Source: Phoronis australis
Lineage: Eukaryota > Phoronida > Phoronidae
DNA: 64,000 bases
Direction of reading: 5' to 3'
Assembly: GCA_002633005.1 (NCBI GenBank)
Contig: NMRA01000104.1
Location: 556,841-620,840 of the forward strand
How positions within the stretch are numbered: position 1 is the first letter of the stretch; each line of letters starts with the position of its first letter. Under the pieces are notes generated by a model, which searched no databases, was not told where the DNA came from, and saw only the letters and a program-made list of their open reading frames with translations. The position numbers and the translations under genes are program-made. Below are positions 10,065 through 23,900 of the stretch, in pieces.

Positions 10065-12608
10065 TCAAGGATAATCCCCATTGCGTGGATTGCTGTCGAG
10101 ACCCGATGGAGCTTGAGTATTTGTCGCAGCTTTGGGCGGGCAGTCATTTGTCGTTTTCGTATGATCCTTAACTCTCGGAAATTCCAACCAACAGCGACAC
10201 GTTGGTTTTGATCTCTTACAACGAATTAAGCGCACTCTTTTGTGCAGTGTTTTACTTAAACCTGTAAATAGAAATGGATAGAAAGATGCACTTGAAAGAG
10301 CCAACAATTTGAGATAATTGTCTATGGCGACATTTGCATTCGTATAGTGCGTGTAGTGGGAGAAATGCGTTAGTTTAAGGAGATCCCACGTGAGACTGGG
10401 CAGCCAGCACGTTATAAACAACAATATCATTGAAATCAACATTTTGATGGCTCGCTTTCGGTTGCGCATTCTCGCTGCGTCGTTTTGGTTCACGTCTCCA
10501 ATTGGTTTTAAGATCCACAGTTTATGGACTATTTTGGCGTGCGCAAGTGTCATCAGAAGAAATGGCACTATGANTTTGGGCGGGCAGTCATTTGTCGTTT
10601 TCGTATGGTCCTTAACTCTCGGAAATTCCAACCAACAGCGACACGTTGGTTTTGAACTCTTACAACGAATTAAGCGCACTCTTTTGTGCAGTGTTTTACT
10701 TAAACCTGTAAATAAAAATGGATAGAAAGATGCACTTGAAAGAGCCAACAATTTGAGATAATTGTCTATGGCGACATTTGCATTCGTATAGTGCGTGTAG
10801 TGGGAGAAATGCGTTAGTTTAAGGAGATCCCACGTGAGACTGGGCAGCCAGCACGTTATAAACAACAATATCATTGAAATCAACATTTTGATGGCTCGCT
10901 TTCGGTTGCGCATTCTCGCTGCGTCGTTTTGGTTCACGTCTCCAATTGGTTTTAAGATCCACAGTTTATGGACTATTTTGGCGTGCGCAAGTGTCATCAG
11001 AAGAAATGGCACTATGAAAACGACAACAAGCCGAACCCAGGTCAGTGCCAAGTAGGAAATGTTAGTAGTCAGATGAGGGATATCCAGAGTCACCTCATTT
11101 ATTACACAGAAAAATTTGTCTTCGTGACTTGGCGTTCTCATTTTTTTCACGTGAGAGCTAATAGCGAAGGGGCAGCTCATAGAAACAGCTGCCAGCCAAA
11201 CGAAAAGCAACACGACAGCAGCTCGGACTGCAGTCACGATGATCCCCTGGCGCAGAGGGTGAATGATGGCTTTATAACGATCGACGGTTAAGCAGCAAAG
11301 AGTTAACGAAGTGACGACAGACGACAAACTGGACACGAAAGCCAACAATTTGCAGCCAAAGGTGGCGAAAACCCATTCGTCGAGGTAGGCATAACCCAGC
11401 GTGAGTGGCATGCAACACACGGTCAACAAAAGATCTCCAACTGATAGAGAGAGTACATAAACGTTGGTCACCGAAACGTAAAACTTGTTTCGTAAAATTA
11501 TGTAAAGCACTGCACCGTTTCCTGACAACGCTACGACGAAGGCAATAGCATAAAGCAAGGCGAGAAGAATCCNTGCATTCGTATAGTGCGTGTAGTGGGA
11601 GAAATGCGTTAGTTTAAGGAGATCCCACGTGAGACTGGGCAGCCAGCACGTTATAAACAACAATATCATTGAAATCAACATTTTGATGGCTCGCTTTCGG
11701 TTGCGCATTCTCGCTGCGTCGTTTTGGTTCACGTCTCCAATTGGTTTTAAGATCCACAGTTTATGGACTATTTTGGCGTGCGCAAGTGTCATCAGAAGAA
11801 ATGGCACTATGAAAACGACAACAAGCCGAACCCAGGTCAGTGCCAAGTAGGAAATGTTAGTAGTCAGATGAGGGATATCCAGAGTCACCTCATTTATTAC
11901 ACAGAAAAATTTGTCTTCGTGACTTGGCGTTCTCATTTTTTTCACGTGAGAGCTAATAGCGAAGGGGCAGCTCATAGAAACAGCTGCCAGCCAAACGAAA
12001 AGCAACACGACAGCAGCTCGGACTGCAGTCACGATGATCCCCTGGCGCAGAGGGTGAATGATGGCTTTATAACGATCGACGGTTAAGCAGCAAAGAGTTA
12101 ACGAAGTGACGACAGACGACAAACTAGACACGAAAGCCAACAATTTGCAGCCAAAGGTGGCGAAGACCCATTCGTCGAGGTAGGCATAACCCAGCGTGAG
12201 TGGCATGCAACACACGGTCAACAAAAGATCTCCAACTGATAGAGAGAGTACGTAAACGTTGGTCACCGAAACGTAAAACTTGTTTCGTAAAATTATGTAA
12301 AGCACTGCACCGTTTCCTGACAACGCTACGACGAAGGCAATAGCATAAAGCAAGGCGAGAAGAATCCGATCCACACCAACATCAGTTTCGTTTGGTCTCG
12401 TCGTTGTAGGTAGTGATGTGGAGCTCGGATGTGTTCCTAAGATTTGAGAGCAGAGATCCTCCCATCCATCAATCGACAAATTCCTACTTCGAATTTCTTC
12501 ACACAAATGTTTTTCAAAATCATTTGGGTCAGTAAACTGGCTGACGTTAATTCTCGAACCATTCATTGCTGTGGCGGCTCTGTTTCTGATAGCACGGTGA
12601 GTGATCAT
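10065..12608 (-). CDS. Class A (rhodopsin-type) peptide-like GPCR, single-exon gene broken and repeated by two assembly gaps
   Basis: Reading from an ATG at 12606-12608, the frame gives an extracellular N-terminus of about 80 residues with four N-glycosylation sequons (NGS, NVS, NLS, NET), then TM1. TM3 has the disulfide cysteine (FGCK) followed by an intact DRY in TVDRYKAIIHPL, and ECL2 carries FFCVINE. TM6 has CWLP; TM7 and a basic, Cys-containing tail end at a TGA at 10065-10067. Ns at 11573 and 10574 each interrupt the frame, and the sequence then restarts upstream: TM1 to tail again, then TM5 to tail again. The apparent 847-residue frame therefore represents one receptor of roughly 430 residues. 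The DRYxAIxHPL block and overall layout suggest a neuropeptide receptor, but the ligand is not inferable. In TM7 the usual NPxxY reads YPFLF (context SASFYPFLFTG). No intron is visible. Confidence 0.85.
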   Translation of the reverse strand: MITHRAIRNRAATAMNGSRINVSQFTDPNDFEKHLCEEIRSRNLSIDGWEDLCSQILGTHPSSTSLPTTTRPNETDVGVDRILLALLYAIAFVVALSGNGAVLYIILRNKFYVSVTNVYVLSLSVGDLLLTVCCMPLTLGYAYLDEWVFATFGCKLLAFVSSLSSVVTSLTLCCLTVDRYKAIIHPLRQGIIVTAVRAAVVLLFVWLAAVSMSCPFAISSHVKKMRTPSHEDKFFCVINEVTLDIPHLTTNISYLALTWVRLVVVFIVPFLLMTLAHAKIVHKLWILKPIGDVNQNDAARMRNRKRAIKMLISMILLFITCWLPSLTWDLLKLTHFSHYTHYTNAXILLALLYAIAFVVALSGNGAVLYIILRNKFYVSVTNVYVLSLSVGDLLLTVCCMPLTLGYAYLDEWVFATFGCKLLAFVSSLSSVVTSLTLCCLTVDRYKAIIHPLRQGIIVTAVRAAVVLLFVWLAAVSMSCPFAISSHVKKMRTPSHEDKFFCVINEVTLDIPHLTTNISYLALTWVRLVVVFIVPFLLMTLAHAKIVHKLWILKPIGDVNQNDAARMRNRKRAIKMLISMILLFITCWLPSLTWDLLKLTHFSHYTHYTNANVAIDNYLKLLALSSASFYPFLFTGLSKTLHKRVRLIRCKSSKPTCRCWLEFPRVKDHTKTTNDCPPKXIVPFLLMTLAHAKIVHKLWILKPIGDVNQNDAARMRNRKRAIKMLISMILLFITCWLPSLTWDLLKLTHFSHYTHYTNANVAIDNYLKLLALSSASFYPFLFTGLSKTLHKRVRLIRCKRSKPTCRCWLEFPRVKDHTKTTNDCPPKAATNTQAPSGLDSNPRNGDYP
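10131..11017. repeat. 443-bp near-identical overlap flanking the N at 10574
   Basis: Bases 10131-10573 match 10575-11017 with scattered single-base differences, one of which swaps Ser and Arg in the receptor tail (CKSSKP versus CKRSKP). The N lies exactly between the two copies. This indicates unmerged contig ends from two haplotypes and not two receptor genes. Confidence 0.85.
10779..12367. repeat. 794-bp near-identical overlap flanking the N at 11573
   Basis: Bases 10779-11572 match 11574-12367 almost perfectly, with only a few substitutions (for example in the TM2-TM3 region). As at the other gaps, the N sits exactly at the junction. The copy after the gap continues to the receptor's N-terminus; the copy before it continues to the C-terminal tail. 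Confidence 0.85.
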
Positions 12609-15600
12609 TACTCCTTGTGACCAGCTACTCTGGTTGATGTGAAGTTGTCAAATAACGTCCGCGGTGTTATTACTTTTATCATACGCAAAAACAACTGGCG
12701 TTGATTTCAATGTCAACATAATCAGGGACTACATCCATGCTAATTGAAGGCTTTCTCGGGGGGAAGACCCTGCTCTTTTTTAACTCATTTCCATGTTTGC
12801 CAATGGTTGCAAAAATATCGAGAAAAAATATTTGAATTGTTTAAGGTAAATTCATAATCAGTCTTATGATTTCTGCATTGCTTGACAACATTAAATCATT
12901 TTTATAAAAATTACTTCATACGCTGTACCTGGGAAAATTAACGCTAGAATTATTAATTCATTTATTACCTTTTGATGCCTTTAAATTTCAGCAACTACAA
13001 TAAAACTCGCAGAAGTCGGACATGCCTAAGTTGTGCCTACTCGCACTAAGTTCCACGATATGGTTGTTCTGGAGTTCGAGTTCGGCCCTTCAAATAAGCT
13101 AGATTTCGGCTTGCTCGGATGAAACCTCTTGGACCGGTTGGATCCGATTTATTTTCCACTGTGTTTTCAAATAGTTTTAAAACCGTGACTTAATTTTCAC
13201 TCTTTTCACAAGAATGGGTCGTTTTTCGATCCGTCTCTGTTTTACATCAGATTGTCTTTGATCTGCCCTAAATTTACGACACTCTTCCGGGTTACCGCCC
13301 ATGCTCGGCTTACCGCCCACCCCTGTTTTTAGATTCCAAGCTTAAGCATCCTGGGCACCCTCACGACTACAGTAAATTTGAAAAACTCCCCCGGGATCCA
13401 ATATTAAATTTCAAGCCATATGGCGAGCTAATTAGAATGCTTGATAACACTCTGATGACGTAAGTTCTTATCAAAAACAAACACATCACGGACACAGAAA
13501 CCGTTCAGTGGTTGGAGTGATTATAGAGTCCCACGCCTACTTTGTAATTTCCGGGGGTTCTCCCATTGATTGCACGGAAAAGCCTGGAAGCGGTAGTCAT
13601 CTTGTGCAGTTGAAAAAATAACTGGCTCAGCGAAAAAACTTCGGTAGCAATGAAAGTTCATTCTCCAAAAATTCCATAGATAGCAAAAAATAAATCATAT
13701 AGTCCCGTCAAACTTTACTGTATTAGAAAATGTTAATACTAGGGCTTTTATTGGCTCAATTTCACAGTTTTGAATTAATGAAAAATTTCTTACGCCATCT
13801 GCTTTTGCTCTTAATGTTCAAGAGATTTAGCAAATTTAGATATGATTTATACATGTATGAGTTCATTAACGAATTTCTGACAATTTGATATACACTGTAT
13901 ACATGTATCTTAAAACCAATGTTTTGTTTTATTTTTGGTGAAGAACCCTTTGTTTTAATGTGACGTTCTTTTATTACGAAAATTAAACACAACATCATGC
14001 ACCCAGGAGCTCATTGGTGGTTTCAACAGGATGATTCATCGCCGCTGACTTGATATATTCGAGTAAAATTAAAGTAGACGATTTTGATTTGATCGATCAT
14101 TGTTCTGCGGTGAGAGAAAATGTTTCCAAGAAAAGAAACTCGATAAAAGCTAATCCAAAAATAGATGGTTCACAGAGAGCTAGCCTCAATTTGAAATCTT
14201 TTAAGATGTGTTTAAGTCTCTTTTGTGACCGAAGTGATAAATTCACAAAATCAGCTCTCACACATTTGTATCAACATTTTTTCTTGGTCTTGATTTTTGG
14301 TTTCTACCGTCAAAATGAATTGAAGGGTTGTTTGGCATTAATTTGAAACTTTCTATTTTGGAGGTGTTGGCCAAACTCGTCAAACACAATGATTTTATAC
14401 TCTTTTTACTTCCTGAGGTCGTGAATGATGTGATCGAGAATGAAGATCAATTATTATCGTTGTGAGGAAGGTTTGAGACATGGTTTGTGAATTTGAGTGC
14501 CATGTTATTGTATTTTTGGCCGCGAGTATACAGGAAATGGTCCTTCAGGCACGGTAGTATTGTAGAGTGTGAACTTGGAATTCTAAGTGCTAAGTTCTCC
14601 CGCGTGATCTTTAGATTGAGCAAACATTCGCGACCTTTATTGTGTAAACTATAAAAATGTTCACCGAGTGCACAGCACACGGCAAAATTGAGTTTGTTTT
14701 TAGTAAGTGTTTTTGTTTTAGTTATTTTTATTATCCGTTTTGTATGTTGTTTTGGACTTCCCAAATAACAACAAACTTAATGGAGAAGGGTTTGTTAAAG
14801 GGAAATTAAATATGTGGTATGTGTTCTCACTTCGCATTTTTACTCGTTACACTTTAATCTTAAAGGCTTCTAGTCCGAGTTTCAACTAAAAAATTAGCCC
14901 TTTTAACGCCGTTTTAGCCAGTCTTTTTGTGCGACATAATGTTAGGGAAGTTATTAATTTTCAACGCTTGCAAAAATTGCCAAAACACGTTTTTAACGGT
15001 AGGTACAAGTGAAAGACGTCCGTGAAATTAACTGAAAAAGCAAACACTGCAATAATACATTCGCAGCCAAAGAATCCATGGGTCAAAGGACGTGAACAGT
15101 GTGGAAATATTTTTTCACATCTGCGGCTGTTTCTCCTAAAATTCTTGCAAGATCTTTTTAAAATTTGGCAATTGTATTAATTCCTATTTACTTCACAACA
15201 GGTGGATTGGTTTAACTACAGCCGTGCCTCCAAATGGCAATTTGCTTCATTACGTTTCCCTCTGTTATCTTTGGAGTTCTTGACTGATATCCGTGAAATT
15301 TGGCAAACAGTTTCGTATTAAAGCCCCAGCAAAGCCTTCCCATTTCCTGGCCATCTTTATGATACTAATAAACACCCTTAGAAGCTTACCGTTTGCTGTG
15401 TAGTCGTGGGCGTATTTCAACGCTTCACGGGTTGCTTTTGTTAGTAAGGGTTAGTAAATAGGAAAAGGTATCATATACCAAAACAAGGGCATCAATAAAA
15501 CACTCAAATTTTCAATATTCTTAAAATATTTCGTCTCAGTTTGGTGATTTTTAATGAAAATCGTGATTTTATTGCCGGGCCTGCAAAAGTGAACACTTCA

Positions 15601-17931
15601 AAAATAATTCCTGTGAGTAGTTTGGAGAACAGTGTTAAAAGCAAGGGCATTTGAAAGCTCCATATAAAACTTATCATATATTTTTGGGATATAAAGTTCC
15701 AAAGTTAGTCAAACTGGGGCATTTTTCTAGGTCCTACGTAACCTTAACGCGCGGAATCCTGACGCTTTCATCGATGCCAGTGGACAAAAGATGTTCGCGC
15801 TTAGTGGACCACTAACGCAAATGGCATCAGTCGGAAAGGTAAAAATAACCCGGAAGTTGCCTCTTTCCACAACAGGTCGTTTACCACGTAAGCCAACATT
15901 GCGCCAGCCGACTAAAGCGACGTCTTTCGTGAAAATGACAACAGGTTTGTACTTGTATGCCGTCAGCGAAATTTGACTTGCACTTTTTCACTTGGAAAAG
16001 CGAGGTGAACAATCTCTTTCTAGTGCCCGTCTTTATTCATGCGCAATGTTTCAAACTTGGTAGAAATTATTCAAATATTGTACACATGTCCACCCTGGAG
16101 AGAATTTCCTTGCTCGAATTTCAACTCAGTGGATTAACAGCTGCGAGGAATTGACGTTGTTTACATCCGGATTGTGAGGGTATGAAAAAATCTTATACAG
16201 AAAATCCAATTGCTGTGAAATTCAAGTCTTATAGGTCCGCGCAGTGGCACGCGTCTGACTATTCTAGCATTAGCAAATATATTTGTTAACATGCGTGCAC
16301 CCGAGGGTTAGGGCTCGAACGAGTCCCCCATTTGGCGAAGTGGGGCAAAAAGGTCCGTTCCAGATAAACAAAAACTCCGAAAAAAGTAGAAAACGAGACA
16401 AAAGTCCTCTAAACAGACTGGAACTGCCAAACTTCGATGAACGCACAATTCGTAGCTCTGAACGTACCCGTGAATCTTAGCAAAAGAGAGCCCCCTTAGG
16501 CTAGGTGCGGCATTGTTAAGAATAATAAACTACCCGTTTCTCATGCATGTTAAGCGCAGAGGTCCATGGTAATTTATTTCGTCAGACTAGCTCACACACG
16601 TATAGGTTTTAGAAGTTTAGTGTCAATAATCCTGTATCTGAATCGAGTCCCTGTTCCCGAACCTGGTACAGGAAGGTAGACATTGTTGCATTTGCAAAAA
16701 AATATCACAGCTGTATCGAAAAACAAACGCAAACATTGAAGTTTTTGAAGACCGTGTGGTCATATCGGCAGACAGCAGAATTTATCTTTTCTTATTGGGT
16801 ACATGTTGTCAGATACGAAACACTGTGCTAGGATTACAAATCACGTACACGTGCAACGCCGTTAAGCGAATGCTGCCTTTCAGGAATCGACTGTGGCCAA
16901 TTTGGTAGGCTACAGGAAGGTATTTCGAGTGCAATCGAATTCAATAGCAAAGAATAATTCAGGATTTGGTCTGCTTATAACTCCCACTAAAATGAAAAAT
17001 TAGGTTTGATGACAGTTGTGTAGGGTAAATAAAGAAGTTATTGCATCAACAGCAACTTTGGTAGAGTCTGCTAAAGGGGAGTCATCTGGCTCCGGCCTCC
17101 ATGTCGGCTTCAAACTTAAATGGTATTTCACTGTTGAACTATGGTCCCATCTTATCTTACACACCCCTTTTCCTGAATTCGGACCGGTGCATTAACTCTT
17201 TTGTCCTGGGCTACATAACGCTTATTCTCAGCCTTCTTATTGGTCATTGTTATCAGGTGCCTTGAGTCTGGTCAGATCCCAGCTCTTGCCAAAAATGTTT
17301 GTAAAGCATGATAAAAAATGTGAAATTAACAAACGGAAGGGCTTTATTTTTGGTTTCTTTTAAGCTGAACACTTAGGTAAGAACTAAGTTGCAACTGCAT
17401 GTGCCGTTCTTTTAATAGGCACGTTTTTGCCTCACAGTATACATCTGATACTTGATAAAAAAATTATGGACAACAGATTCAAATTGCATTTAAATTAATC
17501 ATGTCCAAACTTTACAACTCTCTAAGCATACACATTAACTATATACAGTTCTTTTTGCACCATCCCATGTAATAAACGAACGCATAAGTGGGTGTTCAGT
17601 TTTAACAAAAGGATAAAGAAACACCAATGCAGCCGATCTGAAGGGCACTATTTCTTCAAAATAACAAATATAGAGTTCGATCAATCAACATTAACAAGAT
17701 ACTGATGTACGAATGACAGCATCACAACACAATATAATAAAATACAATAAAATACAATTCTCTGTACAGCGTCACAGACCTAAAGGTATTGCCAAGGTAT
17801 TCAGAACAATTGATACTCTTGGAATCTGAAATCAAAAATACCAGTTACCACTTTTATGAAACTTCTAGACCCCAAAGAGAACTGGTCAAGGGTGTGTAAG
17901 ACTTTGTACAGCTTCTAGAAATAGGAGCACA
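12609..17931. other. Intergenic; no supported gene
   Basis: Only short unconserved frames are visible, such as 13762-13998 minus, 14050-14346 plus and 14447-14764 minus, all AT-rich and low complexity. The right part is expected to contain the PDIA6 3' UTR. A possible polyadenylation signal on the minus strand (AATAAA, seen as tttatt at 17343-17348) lies about 590 bases beyond the PDIA6 stop codon. Confidence 0.45.
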
Positions 17932-20900
17932 TTATAACTCCTCCTTTTTGTCTGTTTCTAAAGGCTCTAGTTCAACGTCATCTAGGTCAAAATCCTCTTC
18001 AACAGGCATCTGAAACAAACAAAACATATTCTAAAACTAAGTACACTTACACCCTAAAACATTCTTCCGTATCATTCCTTCACAGGGCATCAATAACGCT
18101 GCATATCTTTAACATTAGACCTCCCCAGCTGATACCCCTAGTAAGAAAATAGTATCCTAATAACTGTATTTTGGAAGTATTCTATGCTTAGCCAATTATT
18201 TATATGGTAGCAGTTTTTGAACAGGTTTTCAGAATGCAACACCGTAAAGATACCAGTGTAGACTCCAAGACACCCCGAGTGCAAAAAATTAAGTTCTATT
18301 TTTGGTTCCACGGTGGTCACAAAATGGTTGTAATCATTAAGCTTGATCTACAAAAGCAACCAGGCAATCGGAAGAAACTGGCCTCTCCAATAAGTCAGCC
18401 TACAATTTTAATCCAATAGAACTACAAGAAAATGGATCCAACCGTGCTGAAAAGATTTTCTCTGAGTAAGACAAACTCGGATCTGACATTACGGGTAGAA
18501 GAGCCAGAATAACTGAGCCATTGAAGCCAAATCCGACTTGAACATGCACAACTTAGGCATGTTTGTCGGACAATGACACTGGTTAATGGCTCCTCCAAAA
18601 CACCTTCATGTCAAAAGTGTTATTTCCTTCCACAAGCAACTTGCCTGTCAAAGGAAGTGGTATCGGATAAAACATTGCTTTGGACTGAAATTACTACATT
18701 GACTAAGAAGGTTGAAAGATGTCATTCGAGACACGGTGTTAACATAAAATACCAGGTATTAATTTATTTGGTTTCTAAAGCACAGGCAAAATAGTGAGAA
18801 ATGAATGGAGTGTATGAAGTACTACAGCCAGATACACAATCAATATCCATCAAAAATGACTGTCACATTCAAGAAAAACCGATATGAACTAAATATATAA
18901 TTATTACAAAGATCCACACATAATGCCTCTTGCATTTTTGGGGTTTATTTTCTTCCGTCCAATTATTTTGGGAAATAACCTGCAAAAATAAATAATTTAT
19001 ACCTCCCCATCTTTGCCATCCCACGCCTCTGTTTCAACGACTTTTGGCAGCTCAGCATTCTTAATGGGTGCCGTAGATCCTCTGCCAAATGACAATTCCC
19101 TGAAACATAAAAGAGACAGTACGAAAAACAAATCACTACAAGCGTATTCATTTGCCATAAAAACTAAAATTTTCAGATTTAATCCAAGTCCCAATAGACT
19201 ACAATCTGCCATGCAAAGATTTAAACTTGTGTCAATTTATTCACAACCAGCAAACTGTGTGATAAACAAACATCAAAACAACATCAAAAAAATGCTGTTT
19301 CCTTTATACTGTGCCCACGCTAGATTGACCAGGTCTTCCCATAATGAGGATTTGTATTTTGCTAAAGGTCAAAAACTAAATAATGTTAGCTGCAAGTGAC
19401 AAAGGGAACTAAACATCAAAATGAAGCCAGATGTCACAATCTATTGCGCAAACCCCAAAACACCTGCTATATTTCAAGGGGTTTTCATAGTTATCATGCA
19501 AATGTACTTCTTGCAAAGTTCTGTACATCAGACTGGACCTTATTAGAAATCAGCGCTTTGCTCAATTTTTCACTTGGCAGACTTTTCTAGCATAAACAAA
19601 ATTAATGATCATCACATTTATTAGCTGGAAACATACACTTACCTGAGGAAATCGTGAACACCCGAGGCACTGAATGAGCCCTTCATAAGAGCATACTTCA
19701 TTTTGCGGGTATTTACAGCAGCCAAAGCAGGATAGCCAAAGCCCCCAATACCGAGGCTTTCTTCAACAGCTGGCTGGGACATGGCCTCAGCCCACAGCCA
19801 ACTGAAACAGATAGAACAAATCCCTTTAGTCTTACGCTTTCTTGAATGTACACAAAAAATTGTTAAAGTAAATCATGCATGGTTGAGTGAAGAGATTACC
19901 ATCAAAGTTTATCGTTCTACCATTTATTAAAACTAACTTGTCTACGATTAAATGTCAAACATTTATTAAATGTTATCACAGTTAAGTACCCAGGCATTCA
20001 GTGACCTTTAGCAGGATGCATTTTATCACGTACTCTGAAGAATCCCTTACCCCCACTGGTTCTTTTTAAAGAGTTCTCCCTCCTTCTTCATAATGGCAAG
20101 ATAGTCATTCCTACACTGAGACTGACAGTCAAGAATGTGTGGCAGGATGGCTATGATACACAGTTGATGGCCCTCACAGTTGTCCTTCAGCACTTGTTCA
20201 CTAGTGATCTGTAACAGCAACCATTCCCATACTGTCGATCATCAACACGAATAAATCTTATCACAATGCACTGACAGTAAGCGTGACACACTCTGCATAT
20301 CATCAAGGAAAGAGATACCATCAAAACTGCATACCTGGTATGTTTCAGGTGGTGGCACATTTTCAGCCAGCTTTTCTTTGGCAAAGTTAATGATATCGGA
20401 TGCAGTCCTGCCACCCTCATAGTCAGTGGCCTCACCATTCTGGAACATCTTTATGGTTGGATAGCCCCTCACCTAGAAAAGACGCAACTAGTTATCCAAA
20501 GCTCAACCACACGTAAACATAAAGTTGCTTCCAAGTTACTTGTTCTTGTGCAAGTACTAGTGTAAATATGAGTTATTCTGCACACATGGTTTGTTCCACT
20601 TGGAGACATAACGCAGTTGTTTCAAAGCAACTGAATTTTAACCTAGGTTGCAATCTTAACCCACATCTACAGGTCATCAACAGATGTAGACTTGAGTTGC
20701 AGTCTTACCCCATATCTACTGGCCATCAACAGATGTACACATGAGTTGCAGTCTTACCCCATATCTACTGGCCATAACTGAATGTACAGTAGCATCAAGT
20801 GCACCAAACTTGACTTTATCTTTCATCTCTGTAGCTGCCTTGGCCCACTCCGGGGCCAGGTTCTTACAGTGGCCACACCACGGTGCAAAGAACTCCACCA

Positions 20901-23900
20901 TCCAAAGGTCCTTGCTCTTCAACACTTCCTCTTCAAAGTTACTATCAGTCAACTCAACCACATCCTTGGGATCACCAGCCTGTATAACAGTATATTGTAC
21001 AAATTAGCAAATGCTTCTACTGTAAGTAGATTGACTAGATTGAGTACATCTAAAATTACTCGAACAAATATGGTCTTGTAAGGTTTAAAGGATATACTAG
21101 GTTTTATTCATATTTCAATTTTCTACTTCTAGAAATATTTGGTATATTATTACAGGGATGTTCTTGACCAGTTTGAACCTGAGCCCTTGGGTGCACCCTC
21201 CTGTTGATGAAAAGTGTCAGCGCCTTTTTTTAAAAAACTTGTGCTCACAAGACTAGTGAGTAGAAGTAAAGTCATGGATAGGTAATCAATCAGCTTTAAG
21301 GGAAGTTTTGGGGCTGACTGCTTGAGCCCCAAGAATGCTAGATTACAGGATATGGAATCATAGGCCATAGTCCCAACTCTCCTATCTTTTATGTATGTGA
21401 CTACTTCAGGGGGCAATGGGAACTTTGGATCAAACCCTTCTTCAGATGTTCAAAAGTCATTTTCAGCAGAGTTCCCAAGAATACACTTGTACATTCAATA
21501 AGAACCTTAGTTCAAAAGTTGTAAAAAACCCTCAAATATTTTGTTCAGCCACTAGGCGTCAGCACAGTATGAACAGAACATCCCATGAAATTACAAGCAA
21601 GTATGTAGTGAATTGAAGTACAGCCCCTGATAGATAGCCAATCAGCTTTAATGAGACTTATGGGTTGACTGCTTAGTTGAACTGGAAGAAGGACACAAGA
21701 ATGCCAGGTTTCAGGTGGTGGAATCACTGGTAGCAGGAACAGTGGTTGCCACATCACCGACACTAACACTTGCAGGATCACTCCTGTGGGGTTGAGGATC
21801 ACTAGCTAGGTTACCGTTCACTGTCAGTGGTGTCTGTCGGCGTCCGGGAATATCCCAGTTACTGCTACGAAAGTGTAGCAGAAGACTAACCTTAACAATA
21901 CTACAGCATGTTTGCTCAACTCATCACACTTTTTGAAACAAAACAACGTTAATAATGAATTTTGAGCAAAGCACTGAACTGTATGGGTTTGAAATAGTAA
22001 CAGATTGTTGGTGAATAATTAGAGAGCACGACTGGACCAGTACTCACCTTGCTCCCTCCGCTGCCTCCACTACTACCGCCACTGGACCGTCCACCACCAC
22101 CACCACCAGACAGTCGACTCTTCACCAGATCTTGCACCGCTTTCATACCAGCGTCGACTATACCACTAGCTGACCTGGCTCCTGTAGGCAAGACATTTAC
22201 AACATTATTGACACAATTGACTTATTACTGCTTCAACAGTGAGTTTCACAATTATAACCATTTCATTAAAATGTGCATTTCACAATTATAACCATCTCAT
22301 CAAAATGTGCAGCAAAATAACAAAATCGCGTCAACACATGTTAATGTCGAGACAGTTTAGCCCTATAACGGATAAATGATAATGCATTCCTTACCATTGT
22401 AATCTTGAGGAGAGTTCTTGTTCGCACCAAAGATCTTGATGGTTGGAAATCCACGGATGCCATAAGGTGAACCAACTGCCTGGTGGACATCCATGTCTAC
22501 AGCACCAACCTTGACAACACCCTGATAACAGAAACAGTAGTGTGATAGCTTAATATATCTAAACTACATACAGAAAGGAGGTAATTAACAATAAACTGGA
22601 GCAAAAATCTGGTTAAGTACACAAATTCAAAGACTTTTACTGACCTCTGATTCTGCGACATAATTTGTAAGAAAAGCAAACACTTGAGGTCCCGCGACCA
22701 CCAAATTTTACCCAGTCCTTAAACTAATGCAAAATTAAACTTAACCAGAAGTAATCAAAATCTTGAGTAATTCTCACATTTCCAGGTTGTACTCAAGAAA
22801 CCGTGACCAATAATTCCTTTAGTAAAATCTTGAGTACACTAGGGGAAAATAACTCCAAAATTCCCAATGCGAAGCAAACTTGAAAAAGGTCGCAATTTCG
22901 GATACCCTATTGTAAACTGTAACTAAGATATTAGTGTGAGTAACTAAAATTTGAAGGACATATCCTGCACTTTTTCATATAAAAATTTGCAAACAAATCT
23001 CCTTTATAGTAAAACTTCAAATTCCTTGACTTGGCTGTAAAGAGCTCTAGCTCTCAAATTGTACTTAAATTTTATTTTTCACGTTTTATTGCACCAAAAA
23101 CATCCATAGCATCTCGACAATAGTTCTCAAGTCACAAGTACATCTTGAGGGTACTTCAGTGAAGTTTGGTGGTCACCATTTCTCGAGTATTACCTTAGTA
23201 AGCAGTTTGGAGTAAAGCCATTGAGTAATTTTGGTGGTAACAGACCCACGGGCTGATTTAAGATTTGCATTTTGCTGTCTGCACACAAAAGACGAAGTTG
23301 ACATTGTGTGTACAGGTGTGTGTTCATTACCTTGAGAGCTGTGGCTGCCTTCTTCCACTCAGGTGCCAGGTTCCGGCAATGGCCACACCTGAAACATTAC
23401 ATATCCAGTATTGATGGGTTTTTTAACTACAGAGTGCAAATTTATGCAGATTGCTCTGAACAACAAATTGTTCTACAAATGTATAAATGACATCACAAAC
23501 ATCTCAGGATCAAGTGCTTCGTTATCTACAGAACTGCGTACACTAGGGTGATAGTCATCCAACTAATAATTGGTCATTGTTTGCAACGCATATAGAGATG
23601 GAAAGCCAACAGCTGACAACAGTGGGTAACATGTGACCTCTCGAAATAGCTTAACTTCACCAAAATTGGTTAGTAAAATCTCTATGGGCCTACCATGGGG
23701 CATAAAACTCCACAAGCCAGATGTCATCACTCCGTTTCACCAGACTGTCAAAGTTAGATCCTGTCAGTTCAATAACATCATCAGACGGGCTGTATAGTGC
23801 TGAAGACAGCACAACAAGGCAGGAAACAACTAAAACATCAAAACAGAGAAATAACAACACGTGTCACAATATCTGGTACTTTAAATAATTGAGAGGTTAG

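Noticed and set aside
10065-12608. An 847-residue protein with about two and a half GPCR units
   Set aside because: The joins fall exactly at Ns and the units are near identical at the nucleotide level. They are overlapping contigs of one receptor gene.
14447-14764. A 105-residue minus-strand frame
   Set aside because: It is lysine/asparagine-rich from AT-rich DNA, with no domain, and is likely a chance frame.
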